56,574 nucleotides of DNA from Candidatus Dactylopiibacterium carminicum (GTDB taxonomy: Bacteria; Pseudomonadota; Gammaproteobacteria; Burkholderiales; Rhodocyclaceae), in NCBI RefSeq assembly GCF_014736495.1, contig NZ_MDUX01000021.1:1-56574 (forward strand), in the 5' to 3' direction. Position 1 is the stretch's first letter; each line of letters begins with the position of its first letter. Made by a program: the position numbers and the translations under genes. Below the pieces are notes generated by a model that was given only the letters and a program-made list of their open reading frames with translations, made no database searches and had not been told where the DNA came from. Of the stretch, positions 43,696-51,961 are shown piece after piece.

Positions 43696-44861
43696 GTGAA
43701 GTGGTTGCGCAGTTGCCGCGCGTGCTGATCGTTGACGATTCGCGCATGGTGCGGGCCTCGCTGAGCAAACAGATCCGTGACAAGTTCGACGTGCGTGAGG
43801 AATCCGACGGCGAGGCCGGTTGGCAGACGCTGCTGCTGGATCCGACCATCGAAGTGGTGATCTCGGACATCGGTATGCCACGCCTGGACGGTTTCGGCCT
43901 GCTCGCGCGCATTCGGGGCTCGCGCTTGTCACGCGTGAATTCGCTGCCGGTGCTGATCATTTCCGGCGAGGACGAGAACGAGGCGCGCATGAAGGCCCAG
44001 GGCATGGGCGCCACCGATTTCATCACCAAGGGCACGCCACGCGTCGAGCTGGTGGCCCGCATCGAAGCACTCGCCAAGCGGGCGCAGACCCGCCGTGAAC
44101 TGGAGGAAAGCCGCGAGCAGCTGGTGCGGCGCAACCGTGGCGACGTCAGCGTGATGGTGGTGCAGGTCGATCACTACGATCAGATCTGCGAGCGCTTCGG
44201 CCACAGCGTCGGCCAACTGGTGCACCGCAAGCTTTCCAAGCTGCTGTCGGCCAAAGTGCGCAAGGAAGACACCATCGCCCACCTGGCCGAAGGCCAGTTC
44301 GCGGTGATCTCGCCTTCTGCCGATCTCGATGCCTGCGGTGCCTTCGCACTGCGCCTGCGCCGGGCCATCGAAACCATCGTGATGACCTACAAGGAACATC
44401 GCATCCGCATCAGCCTCACCATCGGTCTGACCAGTGCTCATGGTGACCCCAACCTCACGTTGGAAGAGCTGCTGCAACTGGCGGTTTCACGCGTGGCGGA
44501 AGGAACTCTGCTGGGTGGCAACCGGGTGGTATCCGAATCCGGCGAGGTGAATCAGGACAACATCGGCCGCTTCAGTCGCCTGGCTGTCAGTGTGGATCAT
44601 GCGCTGACGCAGATCCGTAGCGGTTCGCGCGATGAGGCGCGCAAGCGTCTGCGTGAGCTCGCGCAGACCTTGATGCCGCTGCTCGAACTTATGGAGCAGG
44701 ACTTCGATGTTTCGCTGAATCTGCTGATGCTGGCCGAGAAAGCGCAGATCACCGCGCTGGACCTGCATACCGCAACCACCGTGACGGCCAGCATGGAGAC
44801 CTCGATGGCGACAGCCCTCACCGCCACGGCGACCAATCCGCCGACTGAGTGGCGTGGCTGA
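43692..44861 (+). CDS. Response regulator with receiver and degenerate GGDEF domain
   Basis: The 389-residue protein has a receiver domain at residues about 9-125 with phosphoacceptor Asp59 (VISDIGMP) and DDS at 15-17. A GGDEF-type domain follows, in which the active-site motif is AEGQF (199-203) instead of GGDEF, so cyclase activity is not expected. RKED at 190-193 sits exactly five residues before it, the position of the c-di-GMP-binding I-site. This suggests a phosphorylation-controlled c-di-GMP receptor (inference). A helical C-terminal region of about 75 residues follows. Start ATG overlaps the acuI stop. Confidence 0.88.
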   Translation: MSEVVAQLPRVLIVDDSRMVRASLSKQIRDKFDVREESDGEAGWQTLLLDPTIEVVISDIGMPRLDGFGLLARIRGSRLSRVNSLPVLIISGEDENEARMKAQGMGATDFITKGTPRVELVARIEALAKRAQTRRELEESREQLVRRNRGDVSVMVVQVDHYDQICERFGHSVGQLVHRKLSKLLSAKVRKEDTIAHLAEGQFAVISPSADLDACGAFALRLRRAIETIVMTYKEHRIRISLTIGLTSAHGDPNLTLEELLQLAVSRVAEGTLLGGNRVVSESGEVNQDNIGRFSRLAVSVDHALTQIRSGSRDEARKRLRELAQTLMPLLELMEQDFDVSLNLLMLAEKAQITALDLHTATTVTASMETSMATALTATATNPPTEWRG

Positions 44862-44965
44862 TTGACCACAATCCGGGCCTGGATGGCCGCCCGTGAAATG
44901 GCGGTGCCGCTGGCAGGGCGACATTCCGCGCTAGAATCCGCCATCCCCGCAGCCTGCCGCAAGCC

Positions 44966-46480
44966 ATGCCCTATCAACATGTCTGTGCTGTCGATCTGGG
45001 ATCGAACAGCTTCCGCCTGCTCATCGGACGCGTTCTGGGAGATCAGATCTATCCCCTGGACGGTTTGAAGGAGCCAGTGCGTCTGGCCGCCGGTCTCGGG
45101 CCTGACAAAATCCTCGACCAGGCTTCTCAGGCGCGCGCGCTCGAAGCCTTGCGGCGCTTTAACGAGCGCCTGCGTGGCGTGGCGCCTGACGCTGTCCGTG
45201 CCGTGGCCACGAACACCCTGCGCGTGGCCAAGAATTCCGCCGAGTTTCTGCTGGAAGCAGAGAAAGCATTGGGTTTCCCCATCGAGGTGATCGCCGGGCG
45301 CGAGGAAGCGCGGCTGATCTATGTCGGCGTGGCGCATTCATTGCCGGATCCCACACGCCAGCAACTGGTGGTCGACATCGGTGGCGGCTCCACGGAATTC
45401 ATCATTGGCCGCAATTTCGAGCCGCAGCATCTGGAATCCCTCTACATGGGCTGTGTGAGCCACAGCCTGCGCTACTTTCCCGAGGGCCGCATCACGCGTG
45501 CCGCGCTGAAGGAAGCGGAACTTGCCGCCCAGCAGCAAATCGAGGCGATCTCCTACGCCTATCGCAGCACCGGTTGGGATCAGACCGTGGGTTCCTCGGG
45601 CAGCGCCAAGGCAATCTGCGACGTGCTTGAGCTCAACGGTTTTTCGCGCAGCGGCATTACGCGCGATGCGCTCGAACGCCTGCGCAATGTGATGCTCAAG
45701 GCGGGCAGCATCGACAAACTGGAGCTGGAAGGTCTCAAGGCGGATCGCATCCCGGTGTTTGCCGGTGGTTTTTCGATCATGTCGGCGGTATTCCGCGAGT
45801 TCGATCTGGAGGAAATGGTGTTCTCGGAAGGTGCGCTACGCCTCGGCGTGCTCTATGACCAGCTCGGGCGCTACCATCGCAAGGATCTGCGCGATGCCAC
45901 GGTTGCGACGTTCACCGAGCGTTATCGCGTGGATATGGCGCAGGCGCAGCGCGTACGCGAAACGGCCTGCCGCCTGTTCGATGGCATGTTCCCCGGCGAG
46001 CAGCCTGAAGCCGTCCATGAAGCCCGCCGTTTCCTCGAGTGGACCGCTCAGTTGCATGAGATCGGCCTGTCCGTCGCGCATGTGGGCTATCACAAGCACA
46101 CCGCCTACATTCTGGCCAATGCCGACATGCCGGGCTTTTCGCGCATGGACCAGAACAGGATGGCGCGGCTGGCACTGGCGCATCGCGGCAAGCTGGAGCG
46201 TGTGCAGGCCCTGGATCGTGCCAGCATCGACTGGGCAGCGATTCTCTGCCTGCGCCTGGCCGTAGTCGTACATCGCGCGCGCATGGTGCGCGCCGAGCCG
46301 CCGATCTCCGTGACCCGCGAAGCCCTTGGCAACAGCACCGTCATCCTGGGGCACGAGTGGTTGCATGATTCGCCGCTGACGGCTGCCGCGTTACGCGAGG
46401 AGCCCGATCAATGGGCGCGTGTCGGGCGGGTGCTCAAGATCCGTACCCAGCGCAGGCAGCGCGAGGAAGAGCGGGTCTGA
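44966..46480 (+). CDS. ppx: Exopolyphosphatase / guanosine pentaphosphate phosphatase
   Basis: The 504-residue Ppx/GppA protein has the ATPase-fold motifs AVDLGSNSFRLLIG near the start and VVDIGGGSTEFIIG near residue 135. A C-terminal HD-like helical domain follows (residues about 310-500). It degrades inorganic polyphosphate and may act on pppGpp. TAGAAT at about 44933 could be a -10 element. The gene does not neighbour ppk here. Confidence 0.95.
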   Translation: MPYQHVCAVDLGSNSFRLLIGRVLGDQIYPLDGLKEPVRLAAGLGPDKILDQASQARALEALRRFNERLRGVAPDAVRAVATNTLRVAKNSAEFLLEAEKALGFPIEVIAGREEARLIYVGVAHSLPDPTRQQLVVDIGGGSTEFIIGRNFEPQHLESLYMGCVSHSLRYFPEGRITRAALKEAELAAQQQIEAISYAYRSTGWDQTVGSSGSAKAICDVLELNGFSRSGITRDALERLRNVMLKAGSIDKLELEGLKADRIPVFAGGFSIMSAVFREFDLEEMVFSEGALRLGVLYDQLGRYHRKDLRDATVATFTERYRVDMAQAQRVRETACRLFDGMFPGEQPEAVHEARRFLEWTAQLHEIGLSVAHVGYHKHTAYILANADMPGFSRMDQNRMARLALAHRGKLERVQALDRASIDWAAILCLRLAVVVHRARMVRAEPPISVTREALGNSTVILGHEWLHDSPLTAAALREEPDQWARVGRVLKIRTQRRQREEERV

Positions 46481-46482
46481 GC

Positions 46483-47616
46483 GTGGTGGGCAGGGCGAGG
46501 CTTCCACAGGTGGCTCCTCCAACTCTGCGCATGACGCAAGGATGTGCTCATCTGGCCGGAGACTGGAGCCTTGCCGCACTGCGCCCCCGTCTGCCAGTGT
46601 TGCGCAGGCTGCTGTCGGTACATGGCCTGCAGGCGGCTGGCTGGGATCTTTCCGCCGTCACCCGCATGGACAGCTTCGGCGCGTTACTGCTGTGGCGCGC
46701 CTGGGGCATGCACGAGCCGGCTTCCGTGCTGCTGCCGCCGGCCTTGCAGGCCGTGATGCAGCGCGTGCGGCTGGCACCGCCAGTGCAGTCAGCGCCACCT
46801 GTGCGTGACTGGCGGGTGGCGTTGCGGGCACTGGGGCGGCCCGGCCTGTTGATTGCCTCGCACGCGAAGGGCTTTCTGCTGATGTTGGGCAGCGTGGTGC
46901 TGGAAGCCGCGCGCCTGGTATATCGCCCGCGTGCGATCCCCTGGCGCGAATTCTCTGCGGCGTTCTACCAGATCGGCGTACGGGCCTTGCCCATCGCTGC
47001 GCTGGTCGGTTTTCTCATCGGAATCGTGCTGGCCTATCTCTCGGCACTGCAGCTGCGTAACTTCGGTGCCGATGCTCTGATCATCAACATTCTCGGCATC
47101 GGCATCCTGCGCGAGCTGGGACCGGTGCTGGTTTCCATCCTCGTGGCAGGGCGTTCGGGCTCGGCGATCACGGCTCAACTGGGTGTCATGCGTGTTACCG
47201 AAGAGCTGGATGCGCTGGCGGTGATGGGCGTGTCGGCGCATCAGCGGCTGATTCTGCCCAAGGTGCTGGCCATGGCGCTGGTGATGCCCTTGCTGGTGCT
47301 GTGGACCTCTGCTGCGGCGCTGGGCGGTGGCATGGTCGCCACGCAACTGCAACTGGAGATCGGCTGGCAGCATTTCGTGGTGAGCCTGGCCCAGGTGGTG
47401 CCAGTACAGAATCTGGTGATCGGTTTCATCAAGGGCAGCGTGTTCGGTGTTGCCATCGCGCTGGTTGCCTGCCATTTCGGGCTGCGCATTCAGCCCAATA
47501 CCGAAAGCCTGTCGCGCAATACCACCGCCGCTGTGGTGGCCGCCATCACCTCGGTGATCCTGCTGGACGCCTTGCTGGCTGTCATGACGCGGGGTATCGG
47601 AGTGCCGTTGCGATGA
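46483..47616 (+). CDS. MlaE-type lipid ABC transporter permease with an N-terminal STAS domain
   Basis: The C-terminal 260 residues are a MlaE/YrbE permease (FSAAFYQIGVRALPIAALVG, GRSGSAITAQLGVMRVTEEL, IKGSVFGVAIALVACHFGLR) with about five membrane segments. The N-terminal 90 residues resemble a STAS domain like MlaB, here fused to the permease instead of being a separate subunit. The start is uncertain: GTG 46483, just after the ppx stop, or ATG 46531. It forms an operon with the next three genes and retrogradely moves phospholipids or other lipids between membranes. Confidence 0.88.
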   Translation: MVGRARLPQVAPPTLRMTQGCAHLAGDWSLAALRPRLPVLRRLLSVHGLQAAGWDLSAVTRMDSFGALLLWRAWGMHEPASVLLPPALQAVMQRVRLAPPVQSAPPVRDWRVALRALGRPGLLIASHAKGFLLMLGSVVLEAARLVYRPRAIPWREFSAAFYQIGVRALPIAALVGFLIGIVLAYLSALQLRNFGADALIINILGIGILRELGPVLVSILVAGRSGSAITAQLGVMRVTEELDALAVMGVSAHQRLILPKVLAMALVMPLLVLWTSAAALGGGMVATQLQLEIGWQHFVVSLAQVVPVQNLVIGFIKGSVFGVAIALVACHFGLRIQPNTESLSRNTTAAVVAAITSVILLDALLAVMTRGIGVPLR

Positions 47617-48374
47617 GTCCGGTCGTCAGCCTGTGTGATATCAGCACCCGGTTGGGTGGCCAGTGGGTGCATCGTGGCCTGACGCTCGACGTGGCGCAGG
47701 GCGAGTTGATGGCGCTGGTCGGTGGCTCTGGCGCGGGCAAGACCACCTTGCTACGCCAGATCACCGGCCTGCAGCGGCCGACTTCGGGGGCGATCGAGCT
47801 GTTCGGCGAACCCTTGTACGCGGGCCGGCGTTCCCAGCGGTTCGCGCGTCTGCGTCGCCTGGGCATGCTGTTCCAACAAGGGGCACTGTTCTCGGCGCTC
47901 ACGGTGTTCGACAACATCGCGTTCCCGCTGCGGGAATTCGGCGGGTTGCATGAAGCGGAGATCCGCGTACTGGTGCTTGCCAAGCTGGGCCAGGTCGGTC
48001 TGGCAGCGCAGCACGCCACCTTGATGCCGGCGCAGCTTTCGGGAGGCATGGTCAAACGTGTGGCGTTGGCCCGCGCGCTGGCGCTGGAGCCGGAGTTGCT
48101 GCTGCTGGATGAGCCCACCGCGGGGCTGGATCCCGAGCGCAGTGCGGCCTTTGTTGCGCTGATCCGCCAACTGCACGCCGAGCTGGGTTTCACCGTGGTG
48201 TTCGTCACACACGATCTGGATACCCTCAGCGCGCTGGCCACGCGCGTTGCGGTGCTTGCCGAACGCCGTATACTCGCCAGCGGAACCCTGGACGAAGTGC
48301 ATGCCACCGAGCACCCCTTCATCCAGAAATTCTTTCGCTATCACACCACCATCGACGAGACCCCTGCCGAGTAG
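47613..48374 (+). CDS. MlaF-type lipid ABC transporter ATPase
   Basis: The 253-residue ATPase has Walker A GGSGAGKTT, signature LSGGMVKRVALARAL (the MlaF-type SGGM) and Walker B LLLLDEPTAGLDPE. ATG overlaps the mlaE stop (ATGA). It ends in TAG followed by T and the ATG of the MCE gene. The C-terminus ETPAE past HPFIQKFFRYH looks complete, so this TAG is a genuine terminator. Confidence 0.95.
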   Translation: MSPVVSLCDISTRLGGQWVHRGLTLDVAQGELMALVGGSGAGKTTLLRQITGLQRPTSGAIELFGEPLYAGRRSQRFARLRRLGMLFQQGALFSALTVFDNIAFPLREFGGLHEAEIRVLVLAKLGQVGLAAQHATLMPAQLSGGMVKRVALARALALEPELLLLDEPTAGLDPERSAAFVALIRQLHAELGFTVVFVTHDLDTLSALATRVAVLAERRILASGTLDEVHATEHPFIQKFFRYHTTIDETPAE

Positions 48375-48375
48375 T

Positions 48376-49299
48376 ATGGAAAATCGCGCGCATGCCCTGA
48401 TCGTCGGACTGTTTACCCTGTTGCTGGGCACTGCCGCCGTGGCGTCGTTCTGGTGGTTTTCCGGCGGCGCGCAAGATACGCGCAGCTACCTGATCGTCAC
48501 CACAAAGGGGGTGGCCGGGCTCAATCCGCAGGCCGCCGTGCGGTATCGTGGCGTACGCGTGGGCAAGGTGGTGAAGGTCGATCTCAGCGACGCACTGGAA
48601 GTCAATGTGCTGATTCGCGTGGATTCCGCTGTGCCGGTCACGCGTGGCACGCGTGCCCGTATCGCCTCTCAGGGGCTGACCGGACAGGGCTATGTGGCGC
48701 TGGACGATGACGGCCTGGACCCCACGCCCGCGCGGCCACTGGCACCCGGGCTGCCGCCCGTCATCGCGATGCAGGAGGCGAGCGCCATCTCGTTCAACGA
48801 GGGCACACAGGAGCTGTTGAGCCGTCTGCGGCGAAGTACCGAGCGGCTGGATCAGGTGCTCAGCGAAGAGAACGTGACGCGTCTGAATCAGACCCTGGTG
48901 TCTCTTTCCGCCAGTGCGGCGAGCCTGGAGCAGGCGATGCGCCAGACGGCGGCTCTGGCTACAGATCTGCGCCGTTTTTCGTCTGCCGAGAATGCCGAGC
49001 ACCTGACGGCCAGCCTGCAGGAAATCCAGCACATGAGCAGCCAGCTTGGGCCGGCAGTCACGGATTTTCGCCGTGCGCTCGGCCGTGTGGAAGCAGCGGG
49101 CGCGCGCATCGACCGGGTTGGCGAAACCTTGCAGGCGGGGCTCACCGGCGAAACCCTGCCGCGCGTGAACCAGCTCGTGGGCGAGTTGCAGGCAAGCACG
49201 CAGCAATTGACTCGCGTGCTCGACGATGTCGAGCGCAATCCGCAGATCCTGCTGGGAGGCCGTACCCGCGAGCTCGGGCCCGGTGAAGTGAAACAATGA
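48376..49299 (+). CDS. MlaD-family MCE-domain lipid-binding protein
   Basis: The 307-residue protein has an N-terminal membrane anchor (about residues 8-28), one MCE domain (RSYLIVTTKGVAGLNPQAAV, ARIASQGLTGQGYVALDDDG) and a long helical C-terminal region that in relatives forms a periplasmic needle or tunnel. It starts one base after the mlaF stop. It is longer than E. coli MlaD (183) and closer to single-MCE PqiB/YebT-like or MCE ABC partners. Confidence 0.92.
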   Translation: MENRAHALIVGLFTLLLGTAAVASFWWFSGGAQDTRSYLIVTTKGVAGLNPQAAVRYRGVRVGKVVKVDLSDALEVNVLIRVDSAVPVTRGTRARIASQGLTGQGYVALDDDGLDPTPARPLAPGLPPVIAMQEASAISFNEGTQELLSRLRRSTERLDQVLSEENVTRLNQTLVSLSASAASLEQAMRQTAALATDLRRFSSAENAEHLTASLQEIQHMSSQLGPAVTDFRRALGRVEAAGARIDRVGETLQAGLTGETLPRVNQLVGELQASTQQLTRVLDDVERNPQILLGGRTRELGPGEVKQ

Positions 49300-49862
49300 A
49301 GCGATTTCTGCTGCCGCTGTGCCTGATGCTGGCCGGCTGTGCCCTTTCGAAACCCGCTGCGCCCCTGCGCGAGCATGATCTCGGGCCGATGTTCGAGACG
49401 CCGGCTGGCCGGGCGCCAGTCGTGCTGCGCAAACTCAGCGTCAGCGCGGCGCCGCAATTGTCCGGTCTGTCCATGCATTACCGCGAGGCTGCGCATCCGA
49501 CACGGCTCGGGAGCTACGTGCAACATCGCTGGGTGACGCCGCCGCCCAACCTGGTCCGCCAGGCGATGCTCCGGCTGTTGCCGCAGGAGCCGGGCGAGCG
49601 TTGCAGCCTGATGGTGCTGCTGAACGAGTTCAATGTGGATATCGATGCTGGAGGCGCGGCCCGGGCCGTACTGGCGTCAGAGCTGAAGCTCAGTCGGGAT
49701 GGTCAGGAAATCCTGCGCCGGCCGGCTGATCTGCGTGTGCCCATGCCGCGGCCGGCGCCGGGCGAGGGGGCCCTGGCGTTGCGTGAGGCCACGATCCGGC
49801 TCAGCCAGTGCATTGCCGACTGGCTGACGCAAGCGCAGGTCCGCGAGCGCTGTGCGGACTGA
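49296..49862 (+). CDS. ABC-type transport auxiliary lipoprotein (PqiC-like)
   Basis: The 188-residue lipoprotein has lipobox LAGC near residue 15, so it is anchored in the outer membrane. The body (LRKLSVSAAPQLSGLSMHYR, YVQHRWVTPPPNLVRQAMLR) matches the ABC_trans_aux/PqiC family, which supports MCE transporters at the outer membrane. The ATG overlaps the MCE-gene stop. No mlaC gene is present, so this lipoprotein probably takes its place as periplasmic partner. Confidence 0.9.
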   Translation: MKRFLLPLCLMLAGCALSKPAAPLREHDLGPMFETPAGRAPVVLRKLSVSAAPQLSGLSMHYREAAHPTRLGSYVQHRWVTPPPNLVRQAMLRLLPQEPGERCSLMVLLNEFNVDIDAGGAARAVLASELKLSRDGQEILRRPADLRVPMPRPAPGEGALALREATIRLSQCIADWLTQAQVRERCAD

Positions 49863-49874
49863 ACGGCGGCAGGC

Positions 49875-50633
49875 ATGTGGTTCGATACCCACCTGCACCT
49901 GGATGCTCCCGAATTCGAGACTGATCGCGCGGCGGTGATCGCAGCTGCACGTGCGGCCGGTGTCGAGGCCGCGCTGCTGCTGGGGGTGGAGCGTGCCAAC
50001 TGGGCCTGCCTGCCGGCGATGCGTGAAGCCTGGCCGGGCTGCTGGATCGCTTACGGAATCCATCCGCTCTATGTCGCTCGCGCCCAGGAAAGCGACATCG
50101 AGGCGCTGCGCGCGCAACTGGCCGCGGGCGAGGCCGTGGCGATCGGTGAAATCGGCTTGGATGGCTACATTGCCGACCCGGACTGGGAGCGGCAGGAATG
50201 GTTCTTCGCCGCACAGCTCAAGCTTGCACGCGAGTTCGATCTGCCCGTGGTGCTGCATATCCGCCGCGCGCAAGACCGGGTGCTCAAATACTTGCGGCGC
50301 CATCGCGTGCGCGGTGGTTTCGCCCATGCCTTCAATGGCAGCCGGCAGCAGGCCGATGCTTTCATAGGGCTGGGTTTCAAGCTGGGCTTTGGTGGCGCCA
50401 TGACCTATTCAGGCTCCACGCGCATCCGGGCGCTGGCCACGACGTTGCCGCTGGATGCCCTGGTGCTGGAGTCCGACGGGCCGGACATCCCGCCTGCCTG
50501 GGCACCCGACCGGCGCAATGATCCGGCCAATGTCGCGCGTTTCGCCGAGGTGTTGGCCGGGTTGCGCGGCATCCCGCCCATCGAGTTGGCAGTTGCCTGC
50601 GAAGCCAATGTAAAGCACATCCTGGGGGCTTGA
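49875..50633 (+). CDS. TatD-family metal-dependent hydrolase
   Basis: The 252-residue TIM-barrel nuclease begins FDTHLHLDAPEFETDR with the metal-binding HxH, continues with AIGEIGLDGY, LPVVLHIRRAQDRVLKYL, FAHAFNGSRQQA and LESDGPDIPPAW. Relatives are 3-prime exonucleases acting on DNA. It follows the lipoprotein gene by 12 bases and may share its transcript. Confidence 0.93.
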   Translation: MWFDTHLHLDAPEFETDRAAVIAAARAAGVEAALLLGVERANWACLPAMREAWPGCWIAYGIHPLYVARAQESDIEALRAQLAAGEAVAIGEIGLDGYIADPDWERQEWFFAAQLKLAREFDLPVVLHIRRAQDRVLKYLRRHRVRGGFAHAFNGSRQQADAFIGLGFKLGFGGAMTYSGSTRIRALATTLPLDALVLESDGPDIPPAWAPDRRNDPANVARFAEVLAGLRGIPPIELAVACEANVKHILGA

Positions 50634-50739
50634 ACTTTCTGCCGGCGGCACGTATCCATGCCAGTGGCGTGTCCGCCCCGCAGAGCCGTGGATCACCGGC
50701 CAGGCACGCATCTCCCAACCTGACAGAGAGGAAAGCATC

Positions 50740-51627
50740 ATGACCAAGCCCCAGGCGCGCGCCGCCATTCAGCAGGAAATCATTGCCCTCTATGACGAGT
50801 ACACCCATGCGCCCTTGCCGCGGCGGGTGTTCATGAAGCGCCTCACCGCGATCACCGGCAGTACCGTGGCGGCCAGTGCGGTGTTGCCGTTCCTTGAGAA
50901 CAACTACGCGCAGGCGGCGGTCATCGCGCCGGATGATGCGCGCATTCATGCGGAGACCGTGAGCTTTCCCGGGCCGGACGGAGATTTCAGCGCCTATCTC
51001 ACCGCGCCCAAGGCTGCTAGCGGCAAACTGCCGGGGGTGATCGTGATCCACGAGAACCGCGGCCTGAATCCGCATATCCAGGACATCACCCGCCGCCTGG
51101 CGCTGGATGGTTATCTTGCTCTGGGTGTCGACTATCTGAGCGCGCTGGGAGGCTCGCCGGCAGATGAGGACAAGGCGCGTGAGCTGATCGGCAAGCTCGA
51201 TGCCGGCACGACCGGCGCGATCTCCGTCGCCGCGCTCAAATTCCTCAAGCACCATGCGCGCAGCACTGGCAAGGTGGGGGTGGTCGGTTTTTGCTGGGGC
51301 GGCGCGGCAGTGAACCAGCTCGCCGTGCTGGCGCCGGATCTCGATGCCGGCGTGGCCTATTACGGCATGCAGGCGAGGGTCGAGGATGTGCCGAAGATCC
51401 GGGCTCCGCTGCAGTTGCACTATGCGGCGCTGGACGATCGCATCAATGCCGGCATTCCTGCCTATGAGGCGGCGCTCAAGGCGGCGAACAAAACCTATTA
51501 GCTTTACATGTACGAAGGCGTGAATCACGCCTTCAACAACGATACCAATGGTGCGCGTTACGATGGAACGGCGGCGAAGCTCTCCTGGCAGCGCACGCTG
51601 GAATTCTTCACCAAGCATCTGAGCTGA
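50740..51627 (+). pseudogene. Tat-exported dienelactone hydrolase with an in-frame TAG
   Basis: The alpha/beta hydrolase of the dienelactone hydrolase family has nucleophile Cys in GFCWGGAAVNQL, VIVIHENRGLNPHIQD and the N-terminal twin-arginine signal RRVFMKRLTAITGS, which predicts Tat export. The frame stops at TAG 51499-51501 after KAANKTY, then continues LYMYEGVNHAFNNDTNGARY and on to WQRTLEFFTKHLS before TGA. The segment after TAG contains the catalytic His (NHAF). With readthrough the protein has 295 residues, normal for this subfamily; without it, the enzyme lacks its triad. GAGAGGAAAG precedes the ATG. The substrate is unknown. Confidence 0.87.
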
Positions 51628-51726
51628 TCGGCTCGGTGTACGCGGGCTGGAGCGGACTTGGCGGCAAAACCGCTCCTCTGGCGCTCTGAGCCAGACGCGT
51701 TGCCTGCGTCCACCATCAGGCCGCAG

Positions 51727-51880
51727 CAGTCCCTTCTCCCTTGAGGGGAGAAGGTGGCCGTCAGGCCGGATGAGGGTGGTGAGACGCGCCCGATCAGCGG
51801 GCGGCCCCGCCAGCGGCGTTCCCCCTCGGCCCTGCGCGCCACCCTATCCCCCGTAGGGGCTAGGGAAAAGGCGGGTACGA
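51727..51880. repeat. Palindromic intergenic repeat
   Basis: The stretch is bounded by two hairpins, CCTTCTCCC-TTGA-GGGGAGAAGG at 51731-51754 and CCCTATCCCC-CGTA-GGGGCTAGGG at 51842-51866, with GCCGGATGAGGGTGG between. This layout is a widespread dispersed repeat in proteobacteria (recalled, not searched). It fills most of the 334-base gap before the radical SAM gene. The remainder, 51881-51961, probably holds that gene's promoter; nothing definite was seen. Confidence 0.55.
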
Positions 51881-51961
51881 CGAGGCGAGGCCAGGTGGTG
51901 CTTTTTCGCAGGCGGGTGCTTGCCTCCCTTACAATGCGCCGGCTTCGTTCCGGACCTTGCC

